64,000 bases of DNA from Candidatus Binatia bacterium (GCA_023150935.1 JAKLJW010000022.1:1-64000), one strand, 5' to 3'. Counted from the first letter of the stretch, positions 9,135 to 17,789 are shown. Program-made: numbers and translations. Notes: generated by a model not told the origin, from the sequence alone.

Positions 9135-9245
9135 ATGACGAAGGATGAGCTGAGGCGGCGAACGCGCCGGTTCGCGTTGGACGTGATCCGCCCGGTGCAG
9201 TCGCTCATGGCCCGCACGGCCGCGCGCCGGGCGGCCGGCGGGTGA
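9135..9245 (+). pseudogene. Four-helix-bundle protein (23S-rRNA-insert type), 5' fragment
   Basis: A GGAGGTG ribosome-binding site precedes an ATG at 9135. The frame then reads MTKDELRRRTRRFALDVIR, the characteristic N-terminus of the TIGR02436-type four-helix-bundle proteins often found in rRNA intervening sequences and as orphan genes. Family members are about 120 residues. This frame ends after 36, with PVQSLMARTAARRAAGG replacing the expected second helix. The remaining helices are not present downstream, where a pyrimidine-rich tandem repeat follows. It is a truncated remnant. Confidence 0.5.
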
Positions 9246-9254
9246 CTTTTTCTC

Positions 9255-9300
9255 TTTCTTTCTTGGGTGTCTTCGTCTTTCTTTCCTGGGTGTCTTCGTC
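9255..9300. repeat. Two-copy 23-bp tandem repeat
   Basis: Two direct copies of a 23-bp unit (TTTCTTTC, then T or C, TGGGTGTCTTCGTC) run head to tail, followed by a third partial unit. They lie between the four-helix remnant and tRNA-Phe. The minus strand would read acidic/basic KKDEDTQER repeats, but no gene with a start covers them. Confidence 0.6.
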
Positions 9301-9355
9301 TTTCTTCCACCCCGATGAGGAGAGCGCCGTCGCCGTAAGTAGCTGAAAAGGAAAG

Positions 9356-9428
9356 TGGGCAGGGAGTGAATTGAACACTCGACACAGGGATTTTCAGTCC
9401 CTTGCTCTACCGACTGAGCTACCTGCCC
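9356..9428 (-). tRNA. tRNA-Phe (GAA)
   Basis: A complete cloverleaf can be read on the minus strand. The acceptor GGGCAGG pairs with CCTGCCC plus discriminator A, and the D-arm contains AGCTCAGTCGGTAGAGC. The anticodon stem AGGGA/TCCCT encloses loop CTGAAAA (anticodon GAA), and the T-arm has GTTCAAT. The length is 73 nt. CCA is not encoded and must be added post-transcriptionally. Confidence 0.95.
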
Positions 9429-9547
9429 GTCCCGGAAGGCCGCCGCGGGAGGGTCGCCTCGCGGCGCGACCGGCGGAAGCTACCAGAGAAACGCATCGCC
9501 GGGCAAGACCGTTGTCCCCCCCCGGCCCCCGGTCCGCCCGCGCCGCG

Positions 9548-9576
9548 TTGACAGTCGGAAACGTCTTGGCTAAGCG
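9548..9576 (+). promoter_or_regulatory. Candidate sigma-70 promoter
   Basis: TTGACA at 9548-9553 is followed after exactly 17 bp by TAAGCG at 9571-9576. It sits inside the 303-bp gap between tRNA-Phe and the two small zinc-binding genes. If it is used, the transcript would carry a leader of about 150 nt. No riboswitch or attenuator fold was recognised in that leader. Confidence 0.4.
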
Positions 9577-9731
9577 AGCCGTGGTGTTCGAAGTTGCCCC
9601 CGTGCAAGGCGTTTCGCATCCCCGTTCGCTTGCCCAGGTCGGCTCGGGCGGCGGCAGCGGCGATCGAACCCGCGTGCGGCCGCACTTCCTGACGCCGCTT
9701 TCCCGTTCACATCGGAGGAGGTTCCTGCATC

Positions 9732-9902
9732 ATGGCTGAGAAGAAAGCCAAGACGGCCGAAAAGGGTGGCGCCGCCCAGTACAAGCGATCCTGTCCGAGC
9801 TGCGGCGCGGAAAGCCGCGTGACCATGTTCACCGGCTTCGGCCGCAAGGGGTACTTCTGGGTCTGCGACAAGAACTGCGGTTATACGCAACGCACCCGCT
9901 AG
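9732..9902 (+). CDS. Small zinc-ribbon protein
   Basis: This 56-residue protein has a strong GGAGGAGG ribosome-binding site ten bases before its ATG. A Lys-rich N-terminus is followed by CPSCGAES (C21, C24) and VCDKNCGYTQ (C45, C49), a four-cysteine zinc ribbon. Such ribbons occur in small nucleic-acid-binding or ribosome-associated proteins, and I cannot assign a specific function. The next gene starts 12 bp later and also carries two CxxC pairs, so the two are probably co-expressed partners. Confidence 0.75.
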   Translation: MAEKKAKTAEKGGAAQYKRSCPSCGAESRVTMFTGFGRKGYFWVCDKNCGYTQRTR

Positions 9903-9914
9903 AGGGAGAGAGCC

Positions 9915-10259
9915 ATGGCGCGTAAACCGAAGAAGACGAAGGGAAAGAAGGGACTGCACGTCTTCGACGAGGAGGCCGGCGCCGATCAGGAAGACGGCGA
10001 CCTGCCACGCGACGAGGTCGGCCGGCGCAAGATCAAGCGCCAGTACGGCGACCTGCTCGGCGTTCGCATCGATAAACTCAGGGGCCGTATCCTCAACCGC
10101 GAACGCATCAACAAGACCATCGAAGGCATCTACTTCATCTGTGGCGAATGCAAGAAGATCTGCCACAACATGGACGAAGGCCTGGTCGAAGACCCGAACA
10201 ACGTTCACAACCTCTGCAGCGCCTGCGCAAAAGCCAAGAACAAGGGGCGGGCGGCGTAG
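9915..10259 (+). CDS. Small CxxC-pair protein, unknown function
   Basis: This 114-residue protein has an ATG preceded by a GAGGGAGAGAG ribosome-binding site. It has a Lys-rich head (MARKPKKTKGKKG), an acidic stretch, a basic middle, and a C-terminal metal-site candidate: CGECKKIC, then CSACAKAKNK. The four spaced cysteines suggest zinc binding. The family is not recognised. It directly follows the zinc-ribbon gene and is likely in the same transcript. The charged ends suggest nucleic-acid or ribosome association, which is inference only. Confidence 0.75.
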   Translation: MARKPKKTKGKKGLHVFDEEAGADQEDGDLPRDEVGRRKIKRQYGDLLGVRIDKLRGRILNRERINKTIEGIYFICGECKKICHNMDEGLVEDPNNVHNLCSACAKAKNKGRAA

Positions 10260-10347
10260 GCACAGCATCCGTCGGTCGTCGCCCGGTCGTTGTCGTCCGT
10301 CTGGCCGGTTTTCGCCGGCCTCACTGGTATCCTCGTTGTCGGCGCGC

Positions 10348-11259
10348 TCACTGCGCCGCGCAGATCGCTCCTTCGAGTTGCGCCGGGACGGGGCTTTCCA
10401 CCACCACCGGCTCGCCGGTGGTGGGATGGTCGAAGCGCACCCTGACGGCGTGCAGGAGATGCCGGCCCGGCTCCCCGGTGTCCCGCCCTCCGCCGTAAAG
10501 CACGTCACCGACCACCGGGTGACCGATTGACGCCAGGTGCACGCGGATCTGGTGCATGACCCCGGTGCGAATTCGCACCGCAAGCAGGGTTCGGCCGCGG
10601 CCATGGGACAGCGGTCGATAGCGGGTGTCGGCGCGACGCGCCCCGGGCGACTCGGGCGACGCGACGCGCATCTTGCGCCGGTTGTGTGCCGCATGCGCCA
10701 GCGGGGTGCGGATGGCCCCCGCCGCCACCACCGTTCCCTCCACCACCGCCACGTACTCCTTGCGAACCCGATGCGTCGCGAATTGCCGGCGCAAATCGAC
10801 GTACGCTTGCGCCGTCCGCGCCACCAGCAACACGCCTGAGGTTTCGGTGTCGAGCCGGTGGACGATGCCCGGCTCCAACGCGCGCCCACCCGCCGCCGTC
10901 TCGGGAAAACGTGCCAGCAGGAAGTTGGCGACCGTCTCCGTCTCCTCGGCGCGCAGCGCGTGCGACGGCATACCCGCCGGTTTGTCGAGCCCTAGCACCG
11001 CCTCGTCTTCGTAGAGAACCGGCACCGCCAGCGCGGCGTTGGGCTGCAACCCGGGCGGCTCCAAAAGCGCGCCAGCGAGTTCTATAAGGTCACCCGCCGC
11101 CACCGTATGACGCTTGCGGACCCGCCGTCCGTTAACGCGCACGAGGCCGTCCGCAACCGCTCGCTGCGCGGTCCGGCGGGACCCGCCCGGCAGATGGCGC
11201 GCCAGGAAAACATCGATTCGCATCGCTGCCGCGTCGCACGGTACGGTCAGTGTCGGCAT
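10348..11259 (-). CDS. RluA-family pseudouridine synthase
   Basis: This enzyme isomerises specific uridines in rRNA (RluC/RluD type) or tRNA. From the ATG at 11259 (303 residues) there is an N-terminal S4-like RNA-binding domain (about 14-72). The catalytic domain follows, with GLDKPAGMPSH and the motif HRLDTETSG, whose Asp (D137) is the nucleophile. RIRTGVMHQIRVHLASIGHP near the C-terminus is the second conserved block. An ATG 18 bp upstream (11277) is possible but adds only six residues. The gene stands alone, convergent with the small zinc-binding genes and divergent from the aminotransferase. Confidence 0.9.
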   Translation of the reverse strand: MPTLTVPCDAAAMRIDVFLARHLPGGSRRTAQRAVADGLVRVNGRRVRKRHTVAAGDLIELAGALLEPPGLQPNAALAVPVLYEDEAVLGLDKPAGMPSHALRAEETETVANFLLARFPETAAGGRALEPGIVHRLDTETSGVLLVARTAQAYVDLRRQFATHRVRKEYVAVVEGTVVAAGAIRTPLAHAAHNRRKMRVASPESPGARRADTRYRPLSHGRGRTLLAVRIRTGVMHQIRVHLASIGHPVVGDVLYGGGRDTGEPGRHLLHAVRVRFDHPTTGEPVVVESPVPAQLEGAICAAQ

Positions 11260-11362
11260 GCCCGGACTATAGACCACTCTGACGGGGGCTCAACTCGCGC
11301 CCTGCGCACCGCCTCTCGACTGCCTGCGCGCACCGTCGTACGGTCCCCGGCAGAGGTAAACC

Positions 11363-12508
11363 ATGCCGACAAAGAGCGACTGGGCCAGATGGCGCGCGGA
11401 ATTCCCGATCCTGGAACGCCCGGGAATCCACTTCAACCACGCCGGCGTTTCGCCGATCTCGCGCCGCGTCGCGGCGGCGGTGGCGGCGTTTGCCGAGGAC
11501 TGGATGCGCCTCGACGCGACCATGCAGCAGCCGTGGAGCGCGCGCGTGCAGGCGGCCCGCGCCGGTTTCGCTCGCCTCGTCGGCGCCCGGCCGGACGAGA
11601 TCGCCTTCGTGAAGAACACCTCGGAGGGCATCTCGCTGGTGGCGGCGGGCATCGAGTGGCGCCCCGGCGACAACGCGATTGCCGTCGATGGCGAGTATCC
11701 GTCGAACGTCTACCCGTGGTTCGGCCTGCGCCGCTGGGGCGTGGAGACGCGTCTGGTCACGCCGCGCCGGGGACGCGTTCTCGTCGATGACGTCGCCGCG
11801 CTCGCCGACGCTCGCACACGCGTCGTGAGCGTTAGTTTCGTCGATTGGAACAGCGGCGCGCGCACGGCGCTGACGCCGCTCGGGGAGTGGTGCCGATCGC
11901 GGGGCATTCTGTTCTGTGTCGACGCCATTCAGGGCGTCGGCGCGGTACGGCTCGACGTCGAACGCGATCATATCGACTGCCTTGCGGTCGGCGGCCACAA
12001 GTGGCTGCTGGCACCGGAAGGCTGCGGCTATCTGTTCGTTTCGCGCCGCGTCGCGGATAAGGTCCAATCGGTCCTGCACGGCTGGAAGAGCGTCACCGAC
12101 GCCGAGACGTATCTGCCCTACCACTTCACCCCGCGCCCGGACGCGGCGAAGTTCGAACCCGGCAGTCCGGCCGTGCTCGGTACGGCTGCCCTTGGCGCCG
12201 CGATCGATCTGTTGCTCGAGGTGGGCCCCGCCGCCATCGAGGAACGGATCATGGAGATCACCGATCGCCTCGCCGCCGGACTGCGCGCCAGGGGCGCGGA
12301 GATCCTCAGCCCGTGGGGCGCCGAAGAACGCTCGGGCATCGTCGTCTTCCGTCTCGGCGACGATCCGCAGCGGCTCTGCGATGCCCTCACCGCCCGCGGC
12401 GTCGTCGTCCGGGTCCGCGGCGGCGGCATTCGCTGCGCCCCGCATTTCTACAATGACGAGGGGGACGTGGAGAGGTTTCTTGGAGGGCTTGAGGGTGTGA
12501 GGGCGTGA
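11363..12508 (+). CDS. Class V aminotransferase (cysteine desulfurase-like)
   Basis: This 381-residue PLP enzyme has fold type I, class V. NHAGVSPIS lies at the N-terminus, KNTSEGISLVA in the phosphate-binding region, DAIQGVGA supplies the PLP-ring Asp, and GGHKWLLAPEGCGYLF carries the Schiff-base lysine (K213). Family members include cysteine desulfurases, isopenicillin N epimerase-like enzymes and kynureninase relatives. I see no SufS/IscS-type C-terminal active-site Cys loop and no suf or isc genes nearby, so a desulfurase role is not supported. The start has a GAGGTAAACC leader. Function is assigned only at family level. Confidence 0.85.
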   Translation: MPTKSDWARWRAEFPILERPGIHFNHAGVSPISRRVAAAVAAFAEDWMRLDATMQQPWSARVQAARAGFARLVGARPDEIAFVKNTSEGISLVAAGIEWRPGDNAIAVDGEYPSNVYPWFGLRRWGVETRLVTPRRGRVLVDDVAALADARTRVVSVSFVDWNSGARTALTPLGEWCRSRGILFCVDAIQGVGAVRLDVERDHIDCLAVGGHKWLLAPEGCGYLFVSRRVADKVQSVLHGWKSVTDAETYLPYHFTPRPDAAKFEPGSPAVLGTAALGAAIDLLLEVGPAAIEERIMEITDRLAAGLRARGAEILSPWGAEERSGIVVFRLGDDPQRLCDALTARGVVVRVRGGGIRCAPHFYNDEGDVERFLGGLEGVRA

Positions 12509-12935
12509 GGGCATGAGGGGGGCGTTGCCCGTGGGTGTCTCGTTAGTCCCCGTTAGTCCCCGCCGTCTGGGTAGACCACGCCGGCCGCGGGCTGCCGCGG
12601 GGCAGCGACGTACGTCCGTCGCGCACGGTTGCGGCGTTCGCTGAACTGATCGAGTAGGTCCGGGCGGCCCGCAGGCGCGTGCCGGCCCGCCGGTCAGCGT
12701 CCGGGGCCCCGACGGTGTCCGCGGTCGCGGCGGCGACGGGAGGCTGCACTGCCGTGCGGCGTTATGACGTATCGGGCAACTTGGGCATCTTTTGGACGGC
12801 ACCGGACCACCGTTCCCGCCGAGACGGCTTGCCGCGGCTGGCATCTCAGATGGCACACGGTCTGCACTACCAGGTCAGGGAAAGAGGAACCGACCGCTGA
12901 CTCCGGAATGGACAGCCGAGATCGAGGAGGGGATC
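12509..12935. other. Intergenic, 427 bp without a recognised gene
   Basis: This gap contains short direct repeats (GTGAGGGC-type units at about 12495-12520 and CGTTAGTCCC twice at 12541-12560) and several open frames without domains or credible starts. No promoter or RNA structure could be supported beyond the strong ribosome-binding site of the next small gene. Confidence 0.35.
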
Positions 12936-13088
12936 GTGAAACGTAAGACGACGTTGCTGGAGCTGGTGCAAGCCGTACAGGACTACTGTACTACCGACGG
13001 AGAAGTCGTGGCCGTGGTTATGCACCTGGTTAATTCGGGACGAGTCGTTCTGTGCGGGACGTTTTCGGGCCGCCGGATCAGCGTCTGA
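12936..13088 (+). CDS. Small protein, 50 aa, unknown function
   Basis: The GTG at 12936 lies 4 bp after the strong ribosome-binding site GAGGAGGGG, which fixes the start. An upstream ATG in the same frame would add 48 low-complexity residues. The product begins KRKTTLLELVQAVQDYCTTD and ends VNSGRVVLCGTFSGRRISV. It has one amphipathic helix and a beta-hairpin-like C-terminal half with two cysteines, and is not secreted. The composition and clean start argue for a real gene. I recall similar short unannotated proteins in related genomes but cannot assign a role. Confidence 0.6.
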   Translation: MKRKTTLLELVQAVQDYCTTDGEVVAVVMHLVNSGRVVLCGTFSGRRISV

Positions 13089-13203
13089 CCGCCGGCCTGC
13101 CGCTCGGGGGCGGCGCGGCGAAGATGGCCCTTCCTGCCGGGCCCGGGATTTCCCCGGCCGCGGCGCGCGGTCCCGCGCATCGCTCGTTACAGAACTGATG
13201 CCG

Positions 13204-14922
13204 TCAGGCCGACCCTGCGTTCTGCCGTAAGAACGGCAGGGCTTCCTGAGCGAGACTCTGGATCGTATCCCGCTCTGCGGTGACGGTTGGCACATCGGCC
13301 ACGAGTCGGGTGTGCTCGGCCTCCAGGGCGACGAAATCCGTGGCTTCCTTGATCCGGGCCTCCTCGGCGGCGGCCCGGCGGCCGACGTCGGCCAGTTGCC
13401 CGTCCAGGACCGCGCTCCCCGCGTTCCGTGTCGCCGCCGCCGCACTCTCCGCCCAGTGTTCCGCGGATGCGACGAACGCCGGGAGGTCGTTCGCTTCGAA
13501 AGCGGTCAGGCCCGCGAGATACCAGCGCTTCCACAGCGCCCGTCGCAGCCGAGCGAAGCGGCCGGTGGTGGCGCGCTGCTGGCGGTCGTCGGGAGCGATC
13601 TCCCCGGCGGCCGGCGCCTGAGGCTCCCACGCGACGGTTTCGGCCGTGGCGCCGTAGTCGGCGGCGGCTCTCGCCATGGCGCGCGAACTCTGGTTGGCGG
13701 ACTCGGCCAGTCGATCGGCGAAGCGCTGGACGGCGTTGCTGACGGCGGCGTCGAGGGTGACGGCGTCCGCGGTGCGGACCCATTGACGTCGTTCCTTGTG
13801 CAGTTCGCGCCGCAACTCGGAGGCGAGTGACCCGGCCGCGGCTTCAATGTCCCGGCGGTGCTGTTCGACCGCGGCGGAGAACGTACCAAAGGCGTCCCGT
13901 GCCGCCGCGGTTTCGGCGGCGGCCGCCGCGGCGGCGTCGTCGAGTTGCCGGCGGGCGGCGGCGAGAGCGGTGTCCAGCGACGCTTGCCGCTCCCTCAGGT
14001 TGACGATGGTGCCGTCGAGCCATCCTCCGACACGTTTGGCCGTCTGGCGCAGCGCGGTGAGGTCGCGTTCCCCGGAGCCTGCGAAGCCGCGCAATGTCCC
14101 GGTGAGGGCGTCGATACCGCCGGCTCCTGCACGGTTGCCGCCGCCCTGCGTTGCGGCGTCGAATGCCGCCCGAGCGTCGACGAGGCAAAGCTCGTGAGCA
14201 TCCGCCACTTGCCGGCGCAACGTGGCCGCGTGGCGCTCGCGTTCGGCGGCGTCGAGTTCCGTGCAGGCGGCGTCGAGATTCCAGACGACGAAGAGCTTGC
14301 CGATGTCGGCGTCGAGCGTCTCGACCAGGTGCCGGGTGAACCGGGTGAACAGGGCAGGGTAGCGCACGACGAGGATGACGGCGTCGAGTCCTTGCAGCGC
14401 TTCGGCGGTGACCGCGTCGAAGTGACGGTCGGCGCCGACGCCCGGGGTGTCGATGAGGTCCACCTGACCGCCCAGTCCGAGCACATCGAGATCGGTTTCG
14501 ACGATCACCTCGCGCGGATGTTCCGCGGTGGGCTCGGTCAGGCTGCTGCGCATCAGGTCTTCGAGTGCGTCGACACTGGGCAGCGCCCGGTCGCCGGCGC
14601 GCCACGTCGGGGTCGGGCCATAGGTGATGCGGACCGGAATAGCTGTGAGCGGGTCGAAGGCGACCGGCGACAGCCGCGCGCCGGCCAGCGCGTTCACGAG
14701 CGTGGACTTGCCGGCTTTGACCTCGCCGTAAACGGCGATGCGCAGGCGGCGGCGTTCGAAGTCGGAGAGGAGGGCGTCGAGATCGGCGAGGGTGCCGCCC
14801 GGGACCAGGGCGGTGTGGGCCGCGAGGGCGTCGCGGGTGCGCGCGAGGGTTTCCGAGAGGCGGGTCGTCAATGTGCCGTAGGCACGGGCGCTGTCGGCGG
14901 GGATGGCGTCGGATGTCGGCAT
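13204..14922 (-). CDS. Dynamin-like GTPase
   Basis: This 572-residue bacterial dynamin-family GTPase may act in membrane remodelling. The P-loop GEVKAGKST (66-74) matches the family's GxxxAGKST, the G2 region lies around SPVAFDPLTAIPV, and G3 is DTPGVG (158-163). The G4 position reads VVWNLD instead of NKxD, a common variation. A long helical C-terminal stalk (about 300-560, Ala/Arg-rich, coiled-coil-like) includes short hydrophobic patches that could be a paddle. Bacterial dynamins often come in pairs, but only one is here. It is divergent from the LOG-family gene. Confidence 0.85.
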   Translation of the reverse strand: MPTSDAIPADSARAYGTLTTRLSETLARTRDALAAHTALVPGGTLADLDALLSDFERRRLRIAVYGEVKAGKSTLVNALAGARLSPVAFDPLTAIPVRITYGPTPTWRAGDRALPSVDALEDLMRSSLTEPTAEHPREVIVETDLDVLGLGGQVDLIDTPGVGADRHFDAVTAEALQGLDAVILVVRYPALFTRFTRHLVETLDADIGKLFVVWNLDAACTELDAAERERHAATLRRQVADAHELCLVDARAAFDAATQGGGNRAGAGGIDALTGTLRGFAGSGERDLTALRQTAKRVGGWLDGTIVNLRERQASLDTALAAARRQLDDAAAAAAAETAAARDAFGTFSAAVEQHRRDIEAAAGSLASELRRELHKERRQWVRTADAVTLDAAVSNAVQRFADRLAESANQSSRAMARAAADYGATAETVAWEPQAPAAGEIAPDDRQQRATTGRFARLRRALWKRWYLAGLTAFEANDLPAFVASAEHWAESAAAATRNAGSAVLDGQLADVGRRAAAEEARIKEATDFVALEAEHTRLVADVPTVTAERDTIQSLAQEALPFLRQNAGSA

Positions 14923-15099
14923 GGAAAGAAACCTCTCGTCGAAAGTGCCGCGGAGCTATAGGAACTGCGCGTGCGAGGCGCAACCGGGGGGTGGACGGCG
15001 GGGGCGTTTCTCGCGGCGAACCCGGAGCGGGCAGTGCGCCCCCGCGGCAGAGAGACTCGCTCGCGGGATCCGGCGGCGGTGTGCTAGACGCATCGTTCC

Positions 15100-15681
15100 A
15101 TGCGAAGTGTGTGCGTTTTCTGCGGGTCGAGTCCCGGCGCCGAGCCGGCTTATCGCGAGGCGGCGCGGCGAACCGGCGAACTTCTCGCGGCGCGTGGGCT
15201 GACGCTCGTGTACGGTGGCGGCGGAGTGGGGCTGATGGGCGTGCTCGCCGACGCGGTGTTGTTGGCGGGTGGGCACGCGATCGGGGTGATTCCCGAGGCG
15301 CTTGCGGCCAGGGAAGTTGCGCACACGGGTTTGCCCGACCTGCGCATCGTCGGCTCGATGCACGAACGCAAGGCGCTGATGGCGGCGCTTGCCGATGGCT
15401 TCGTGGCGTTGCCCGGCGGGTTGGGGACGTTCGAGGAGCTATTCGAGATCGTGACCTGGGGGCAACTGGGTTTGCACGGCAAGCCGTGCGGGTTGGTCAA
15501 CACGAAGGGGTACTACGATCGTCTGGTTGCTTTCCTCGACCACGCGGTGGAGGCGCGCTTCGTGCGACCGGAACACCGCGCGCTCATTCTGGTGGAGTCG
15601 GAACCGACGGCTTTGCTCGATCGCTTCGCCGGTTTTGTAGCGCCGAAGTTGGAGAAGTGGATCGATCGGGACACGACGTAG
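15100..15681 (+). CDS. LOG-family nucleotide phosphoribohydrolase
   Basis: This 193-residue protein is of the Lonely Guy / 'lysine decarboxylase-like' family. Characterised members cleave ribose 5-phosphate from AMP or cytokinin nucleotides. VCVFCGSSPG forms the N-terminal Rossmann strand-loop and GGGGVGLMG binds phosphate. SMHERK (R90, K91) and PGGLGTFEE (105-113) are the two signature catalytic motifs, and all are intact. The length is standard. It is a single gene, so cytokinin production versus nucleotide salvage cannot be decided. It has no relation to real lysine decarboxylase activity despite the old family name. Confidence 0.9.
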   Translation: MRSVCVFCGSSPGAEPAYREAARRTGELLAARGLTLVYGGGGVGLMGVLADAVLLAGGHAIGVIPEALAAREVAHTGLPDLRIVGSMHERKALMAALADGFVALPGGLGTFEELFEIVTWGQLGLHGKPCGLVNTKGYYDRLVAFLDHAVEARFVRPEHRALILVESEPTALLDRFAGFVAPKLEKWIDRDTT

Positions 15682-15731
15682 GACAGGAAGAATCGCGGGG
15701 ACTCGGCTCGCAGGTTGCCGCGGAATACGTC

Positions 15732-16991
15732 TCAGACGATGGCGCCGCGCGCTTGCAGGCGGGCCCGCAGAGCGACCACGTCGAGGTCGCCGGGCGTGGT
15801 GCCGGAGGCGACGGCAAGGGCGGCCGCGGTGCCGGCGGCTTCGCCGGTAGCCATGCACGACGGGATCTCCTTGGTGGCGTGGTGGACCCGGTGATCCACC
15901 GAGATGCAGCGCCCCGCCACGAGGAGGTTGGCGAATTCGGCGGTAAGCAAGCAGCGGTACGGAATCCGGTAGCGGGCGTCGTACTTGGTCCAGTTCCCGG
16001 TGATGGCGATGGCGTCGTCGAAGGTACGATCGATGTCGTCGCGTTGCAGGACGTAGCGGCCGGTGAGGCGGCGGCTTTCGGTGATGCCGAGGTCGCGGGC
16101 AATCTCGCAGATATGGGCCGCGGCGAATTGCGGTACCGTGCGCCGTAGCTCGTCGGCGGCTTCCATTACTTTCTTGCGGCATTCCAACTCGGCGAGGGTC
16201 AGATCGGCCGGGTTGGTGGCGTCGATCTTCCTGACGACCCGGTCCGTGGCGCCCCACGGCAGTAGAGCCTGACCGGCATTTACCGTCTTGAAGCACCAGG
16301 CGCCGGCGTCGATGGCGGCGTCGACGTCGGCGATGCCGCCCATGCGGAACCAGAGCCACGGCAGTACCTTTTCGAGCGCGAACGGTACGCCGGCCGAGGC
16401 GAACACGTCGCCGTCGCCGGTGGTGTCGATGACCACGTCGGCAAGCACGGCGAAGCGGCCGGCTTTGCTCTGGAAGACGACGCCGCGTAAGCGTTGGTTG
16501 TCGCGAATCGCTTCGCAGCCCCACGCGTGCAACAGCAGTCGGACACCGCTTTCTTCGCACATGGTGTTGAGTGCGAAGCGGAACTCCTCGGGGTCGAAGG
16601 CAACGGAGTAGCGAACCCGATGCGGGGCGGAGCCCCAGACGAGTCCCCAGCGCCGGTAGCGCTCGACGAGTGCGGGGTCCGCGACGTTCCATTCCCCGGG
16701 CGGTGGAAAATGCGCTGCGCCGCGGGCGGCGAGGCGTTCGGTGACTTCCTGGCAGATTCCGCCGATTACCTGGCGGCCGGCACCGTCGTCGAGGGTGAGG
16801 AGCAGAATAACGAGTCCGCCGGTGGCGAGCCCGCCGAGAGCGCCGTGGCGTTCGACGAGCATGGTGTCGGCGCCGTTACGGGCAGCGGCAACCGCGGCGG
16901 CAACGCCGGCAGCGCCGCCGCCGACCACGAGTACCTGCGTGGTGGCATAGACCGGCGTGCGCCGCGCCGGCTCATCGATGAACGCCGTCAT
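15732..16991 (-). CDS. FAD-dependent oxidoreductase (PF12831 type)
   Basis: This 419-residue flavoprotein has the dinucleotide-binding motif VLVVGGGAAGVAAAVAAARNG at about 20-40. ERHGALGGLATGG follows, and DTTGDGDVF contains the second FAD/substrate Asp region. The C-terminus has LLVAGRCISVDH and SCMATGEAAGTAAALA, typical of the FAD-dependent oxidoreductase family with CoB-CoM heterodisulfide-reductase-A-like folds. There is no signal peptide or TAT motif. The substrate is unknown, and neighbours give no pathway clue. The start at 16991 gives an N-terminal extension of about 18 residues before the Rossmann strand. Confidence 0.8.
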   Translation of the reverse strand: MTAFIDEPARRTPVYATTQVLVVGGGAAGVAAAVAAARNGADTMLVERHGALGGLATGGLVILLLTLDDGAGRQVIGGICQEVTERLAARGAAHFPPPGEWNVADPALVERYRRWGLVWGSAPHRVRYSVAFDPEEFRFALNTMCEESGVRLLLHAWGCEAIRDNQRLRGVVFQSKAGRFAVLADVVIDTTGDGDVFASAGVPFALEKVLPWLWFRMGGIADVDAAIDAGAWCFKTVNAGQALLPWGATDRVVRKIDATNPADLTLAELECRKKVMEAADELRRTVPQFAAAHICEIARDLGITESRRLTGRYVLQRDDIDRTFDDAIAITGNWTKYDARYRIPYRCLLTAEFANLLVAGRCISVDHRVHHATKEIPSCMATGEAAGTAAALAVASGTTPGDLDVVALRARLQARGAIV

Positions 16992-17140
16992 CCCCGTTCT
17001 CCAGCCTGCAGCCCCCGATCCTCAACGATCGATCGCGAATCCCGCCCGCCCGTGGGCACGCTACTGCGGCGGGCCCGAGGTGACAAGAGTCCGGCCGCAG
17101 GCCGTTGCGAGCACGGGGCTGTCTTACGACTTTGGTGGCT

Positions 17141-17220
17141 GCGCCGTGCGCGCAAACTCGGAAATCGTAAAGCAGCGCACCTGGGTTCCCGCTGGCGCGG
17201 GAATGACGAAGGTCCCGCCG
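17141..17220. repeat. Two dispersed repeats in the 16992-17345 gap
   Basis: This 354-bp gap has no gene. Bases 17141-17170 are the inverted counterpart of 31666-31695 (26 of 30 positions). Bases 17182-17220 contain TTCCCGC-TGGC-GCGGGAA (a 7-bp hairpin) and the tail GAATGACGAAGGTCCCGCCG, which recurs near-identically at 63213-63252. The second unit resembles the widespread ATTCCCGC...GCGGGAAT intergenic palindromes of proteobacteria. Confidence 0.6.
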
Positions 17221-17345
17221 AGGCTTTGCAGGACGGCTACCCACGGGCGGTTTTGGCTGCCCCTTGCCCCGGCCTGCCGGGCGCCCGTTAGCGCCGGATC
17301 AGGGGGTCTCCCGGCACTGGCCGACCGGTCGGGCGGGCTGCTACG

Positions 17346-17789
17346 ATGCGGGCGATGACACCCACTGCAGGGCGGCTGGGCCGCGTGGCGATCGATGAAA
17401 TAGAAGGCGCGCTGCGCCGCGCGCTCGCTGCGTGGCCGGCGATACGCGCCGCGTGGCTCTTCGGGTCGGTCGCGACCGACAGCGCCGGGCCGCTTTCCGA
17501 CGTCGACATCGCGGTCCTGGGCGTGGGAGCACTGTCGTTCGACGAACGTGCGCGCCTGGCGGTCGACCTCGGCCGCGCGATCGGGAGCTCCTGCGATGTC
17601 GTCGCCGTGGAGCAGGCGTCGCCGGTCCTCGGGATGGCAATCGTGGAGACGGGCCGGCGCTTTCTTTGCCGCGACGAGCGCGCGGCCGACGCGTGGGAGG
17701 ACGCCGCACTGCGGCGCTACCTCGACACCGCCGAACTGCGGCGCATCGTCTACGGCTACGTACACGAGGATTTGCACGCCGTCCGATGA
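17346..17789 (+). CDS. mntA: MntA antitoxin, minimal nucleotidyltransferase
   Basis: This 147-residue minimal nucleotidyltransferase carries the exact GSX10DXD signature: G40-S41, then D52 and D54 in LSDVDIAV. In characterised HepT-MntA pairs this enzyme AMPylates a tyrosine on the HEPN toxin and so silences it. The stop overlaps the ATG of the HEPN gene (ATGA at 17786), the standard bicistron. The start could be 17346 or the ATG at 17355. The enzyme looks intact. Confidence 0.88.
   Translation: MRAMTPTAGRLGRVAIDEIEGALRRALAAWPAIRAAWLFGSVATDSAGPLSDVDIAVLGVGALSFDERARLAVDLGRAIGSSCDVVAVEQASPVLGMAIVETGRRFLCRDERAADAWEDAALRRYLDTAELRRIVYGYVHEDLHAVR

Noticed and set aside
8823-9245. A 140-aa plus-strand ORF after the RND gene
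   Set aside because: Only its last 36 codons (after the GGAGGTG-ATG at 9135) resemble a protein family; the upstream part is low complexity.
9577-9700. A possible second tRNA, from CGATCGAACCCGCG
   Set aside because: No acceptor or anticodon arm can be paired around the T-loop-like string.
11363-12508. Calling the class V aminotransferase a SufS/IscS cysteine desulfurase
   Set aside because: No active-site Cys loop seen near the C-terminus and no iron-sulfur assembly genes nearby; family level only.
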